From Asparagopsis taxiformis (taxonomy: Eukaryota > Rhodophyta > Florideophyceae > Bonnemaisoniales > Bonnemaisoniaceae), in contig JALQPE010001913.1 of NCBI GenBank assembly GCA_030407315.1, positions 1-64,000 on the forward strand: a stretch of DNA of 64,000 nt, given 5' to 3'. The notes under the pieces were generated by a model. The model did no database searches. It worked only from the letters and a program-made list of their open reading frames with translations, and was not told the origin of the DNA. Below are positions 61,474-64,000 of the stretch, piece after piece (the stretch's first letter is position 1; the number at the start of each line of letters is the position of its first letter). The position numbers and the translations under genes were made by a program.

Positions 61474-62475
61474 ATGGCGCCCAAAGCGTCACCGCCCGCC
61501 AAACGCGACCCACTAACACCGATCCGCAACCTCGTCGAACAAGTGCGCGCCGCCATCCGCGCCTCACGCGCCGATCTAACCTACGGCACATCAGCGCGTC
61601 TCCTCTCCGTCCTTCTCCTCTACCCGCTCGACGTCGCCAAATCGCGTCTCCAAATCAGCACGACGCCGCGTCTCCCGCTATCCTCTCTACGATTCGTCTC
61701 TCTATACGCCGGCGCCCCCGCCGCCATCCTCGGCCAATTGCCCTACGGCGCCATCACCTTTGGCGTCTTCACCGTGCTGCGAAATCGCCTCCGCGAGGAG
61801 CGTCCACACTGGTCCTCGCGCTCCGTCGCCGTCGCGTCCGCCGTCGTCGCAGACGCTGTCGGCTCCCTCTGGCTCGCCCCCTTCGAAGCCGCCAAATTAC
61901 GCGTCCAGACCGGCGTCGCCGCCACACTCGTCTCCTCGGCACGCTTCGGCGCCGCGTATACAGGATGGGTCGGCCAGTTGATGCGCGACGCTCCCCATAG
62001 AGCACTCCAGATCGTCGCCTACGAACAGCTGCGTCAGCGCTATGAGAAACGCGTCGATCGTGACATCAAGGGCCCGGAGGGTGCCGTGATTGGCGCTGGT
62101 GTCGGTATGGCTGTCGCCGCCGTTACCACCCCGTTGGATGTTATTCGTACCCGTGTTATGGCACAGCGCCCAGGTACCGGCGCCGCGTATGGCAATTGGC
62201 CGTCGTGTTTGGTCAAGACCTTGTCGCATGAAGGCGTGGGTGGGCTGTTTAGAGGTCTCTTACCCCGTGTCGTTTATATGGGCGCTAGTGTCGCTTTGTT
62301 CTCGATTGGTTATGAGGCCAGTAAGGCGGTGATTAAGGATTATGTCGCCAACAAGGGTGGCGCGGCAGAAGTTCGATTTGCCAAAGCTGTTGTCAGAACT
62401 GGTAAGGTGGATCGTAGGAAGGACAAGAGTTCAGATATATCGCAGGTGTTTGTCGATGCTCCGCGCGTTGAGTAG
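61474..62475 (+). CDS. mitochondrial carrier family protein (SLC25)
   Basis: The 333-residue protein has three ~100-residue carrier repeats with the Px[DE]xx[KR]x[RK] signatures PLDVAKSRL (51-59), PFEAAKLRV (136-144) and PLDVIRTRV (220-228). GLFRGLLPRVVYM and ALFSIGYEASK are typical of the third repeat. It therefore exchanges small metabolites across an organelle inner membrane. PLDVIRTRVM and the short loops recall the S-adenosylmethionine carriers, but this is only suggestive. The ATG at 61474 follows a CA/GC-rich leader. The C-terminal tail (~45 residues after the last helix) is basic and longer than usual. The DUF1995 gene follows 144 bp later. Confidence 0.9.
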   Translation: MAPKASPPAKRDPLTPIRNLVEQVRAAIRASRADLTYGTSARLLSVLLLYPLDVAKSRLQISTTPRLPLSSLRFVSLYAGAPAAILGQLPYGAITFGVFTVLRNRLREERPHWSSRSVAVASAVVADAVGSLWLAPFEAAKLRVQTGVAATLVSSARFGAAYTGWVGQLMRDAPHRALQIVAYEQLRQRYEKRVDRDIKGPEGAVIGAGVGMAVAAVTTPLDVIRTRVMAQRPGTGAAYGNWPSCLVKTLSHEGVGGLFRGLLPRVVYMGASVALFSIGYEASKAVIKDYVANKGGAAEVRFAKAVVRTGKVDRRKDKSSDISQVFVDAPRVE

Positions 62476-62619
62476 TAGTTTTTTTCATCATGATTTCTGT
62501 TGCCTTTTTGAGGTCATAACTTTATACAACGTAAAGTACGCTCGATATGACCAACCACTATACATATCTCCACTGAGCTCAACAAACCTTATTTACTACC
62601 ATCCACACACCGTCCCAAC

Positions 62620-63423
62620 ATGCCCGCCGCCTTTCTCTCCGCACCGTCGTTGCACCACCACCGACGCACACAGCACTCGCACCGTCACAAGCTTCCAAAA
62701 TGCGCGACCGTCGCCCCGCCGCCCGCCAACTACAAAAAACTGCTGGAAGAAGCAATAGCCTCCACACGCCAAGCAATGAGCTCCGGACAATCGCTCGTCG
62801 AAATCCAGTTCCCACCCGTGCCCAACATGGCAACCGCGGCACTCAACGAGCTGCTCGACGCCAATCGCACCTTTGCGCGCGAGTTTATCCGCCCCTTCAC
62901 GCCAACGCGCGCGCCGGACAGCATCAACATCGTGTTCGGCGACGCGGAGGAAGCGCGTCTCGCGCGCCGCGTCTACGGCGAACAAACGCCCTTCCGCATC
63001 CGCTGCATGCCGCCCGAAAAGCCGCTGTACGCGCGCGACGACGCGCTCGTCGTCGTCGTGCAGCCCGGCTTCAATGTCTCCGAGTGGATCCACATGGAGA
63101 ACTTGCAGGACTGCGCGTGTCTCATTTGTATCAATGGCGATCTGGATAAAGTGCGCGGCTCCTACTATCCGCGCTTGTTCTATCCCGGTTTGTATCGGGT
63201 GAAGACGCGCTTTCTCGCGCGTTTCGAGCCCGCGTATTATATCAAGCAGTTTTCCAACGGTGGCACACTCATGAAGAGGTTTGACGAGCCGTGGTCCCTG
63301 TTTTATAAAGCTGTCGATGCGCCAGACTTGACCGTGTTGTGGAGCGACGAGATCAGACCGGACTTTGTGATGATTGAACGTTTGTTGGCGGAACAACGTG
63401 TTAAGGATCGATTGGCGAGTTGA
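62620..63423 (+). CDS. DUF1995 protein, LPA3-like, plastid-targeted
   Basis: The 267-residue protein starts with a His/Ser/Arg-rich, acid-poor ~30 residues (MPAAFLSAPSLHHHRRTQHS) fitting a plastid transit peptide. The DUF1995 domain follows: YKKLLEEAIASTRQAMSSGQ, LVEIQFPPVPN, INIVFGD, LVVVVQPGFNVSEWI and MKRFDEPWSLFYK. This family occurs in cyanobacteria and plastid-bearing eukaryotes. Plant LPA3, one member, assists photosystem II CP43 assembly. Exact role here is not determined. Its presence is the best single indication that the organism has a plastid. Confidence 0.88.
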   Translation: MPAAFLSAPSLHHHRRTQHSHRHKLPKCATVAPPPANYKKLLEEAIASTRQAMSSGQSLVEIQFPPVPNMATAALNELLDANRTFAREFIRPFTPTRAPDSINIVFGDAEEARLARRVYGEQTPFRIRCMPPEKPLYARDDALVVVVQPGFNVSEWIHMENLQDCACLICINGDLDKVRGSYYPRLFYPGLYRVKTRFLARFEPAYYIKQFSNGGTLMKRFDEPWSLFYKAVDAPDLTVLWSDEIRPDFVMIERLLAEQRVKDRLAS

Positions 63424-63548
63424 GCTTTTTTTTCTCTAGTAAATTGAATGTACATATTATGGGGCTGTATTGACGGATAAATGATGTTGCATAGATGCGG
63501 TGTTGGGCTGTCGGTCTCAACGGAGGATTGGGTGTTGTTGTTCGCAAA

Positions 63549-64000
63549 ATGAACAACTGCAAATGTTTCCTGCTTCATCTCATCCTCATTCTGGCATGTG
63601 CAACTGCTACAGAGAAAACACAGGCTCAAGTCTGCGAATCACCCGGCAGCTGTCCACAACCAAGCAATGAAACGACTCTGCCGCGTTCAAAACACACTAT
63701 TCGAACACACTATCTATTCGTAACGCCGCTCGTCAAGACCAATCTCGCAGCCTTTGTATCCAACCTAACTCAGTTCAACACCAACCTCTCCAATCACATT
63801 CTATCTGACTATGCTGACTTTCTATCCTCGACCGCCACCAACGCCACCGAAGACGCCGAGACGACAAACCACAGTTTCTTCGAGTATCAAACCGAAAACG
63901 ACTCCATAGATGCTTCAAACATGAAGTACCGTTCCAGCGACGAATTTGCGGTACTGGAAGCCGTGCTGCACAAAGTCGCAACGCATATGATCGAAGACGT
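63549..64000 (+). CDS. secreted glycoprotein, partial at window edge
   Basis: From ATG 63549 the frame stays open to the last base (150 complete codons) and must continue beyond the window. It begins with a signal peptide (MNNCKCFLLHLILILACATA). The mature part is Thr/Ser/Asn-rich with at least five N-glycosylation sequons (NET, NLT, NLS, NAT, NHS). Two Cys of CESPGSC may form a disulfide. Later residues are acidic and helical (EFAVLEAVLHKVA). No family is recognised. It is predicted to be secreted or to be the ectodomain of a membrane protein. Confidence 0.6.
   Translation, partial: MNNCKCFLLHLILILACATATEKTQAQVCESPGSCPQPSNETTLPRSKHTIRTHYLFVTPLVKTNLAAFVSNLTQFNTNLSNHILSDYADFLSSTATNATEDAETTNHSFFEYQTENDSIDASNMKYRSSDEFAVLEAVLHKVATHMIED

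Overview
The window reads as nuclear DNA of a eukaryote, most likely a plastid-bearing alga and plausibly a red alga. The evidence is: eukaryote-only genes (DNA polymerase alpha catalytic subunit, PAN3, DAD1, ALG14), three genes each with one short GT-AG intron (77-88 bp), an intron-containing tRNA-Lys, a eukaryotic initiator tRNA-Met, a Harbinger transposase relic, and a DUF1995/LPA3-like gene of the kind found in plastid lineages. Most genes are intronless and tightly spaced. The lineage assignment is an inference from gene content, not a demonstrated identity.

Layout. 1-7.7 kb is an accessory zone: two blocks of short perfect hairpins, a decayed GC-rich reading frame, a possible LTR fragment and a broken PIF/Harbinger transposase. 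7.7-21.9 kb is a gene island: an orphan membrane protein, a tandem SDR pair in which one copy has lost its catalytic residues, a convergent pair of ER N-glycosylation genes (DAD1, ALG14), a secreted kelch protein, a DusB-type tRNA dihydrouridine synthase, and a 1006-residue Sel1-like protein built round 18 near-identical 114-bp units. 21.9-37.6 kb is gene-poor. It holds tRNA-Lys, relics of trehalose-6-phosphate synthase, an ALY/REF-like export factor and perhaps a DegV protein, and three small genes that appear to form one undescribed family. 37.6-47.1 kb is a second island: OTU protease, POLA1, mitochondrial-type bL31, DJ-1, initiator tRNA-Met and a DUF711 protein. 47.1-51.1 kb is empty. 51.2-64 kb is the densest island: CysQ-type nucleotidase, PAN3, BTB-BACK protein, secreted methyltransferase-like protein, hotdog thioesterase, small membrane protein, ZIP transporter, mitochondrial-type carrier, DUF1995 protein and the start of a secreted glycoprotein.

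Functionally the islands are mostly housekeeping: replication, mRNA deadenylation, protein N-glycosylation, tRNA modification, sulfur/PAP metabolism, organelle translation and transport. Genes on the two strands alternate, with frequent convergent pairs only 37-240 bp apart. Starts were chosen at ATG codons, and several genes have open but non-coding CA-rich leaders upstream. The most novel items are the three-gene family sharing a W...G[EKQ][IL] motif, the loss of the CysB cysteines in POLA1, and the pseudoenzyme SDR copy.
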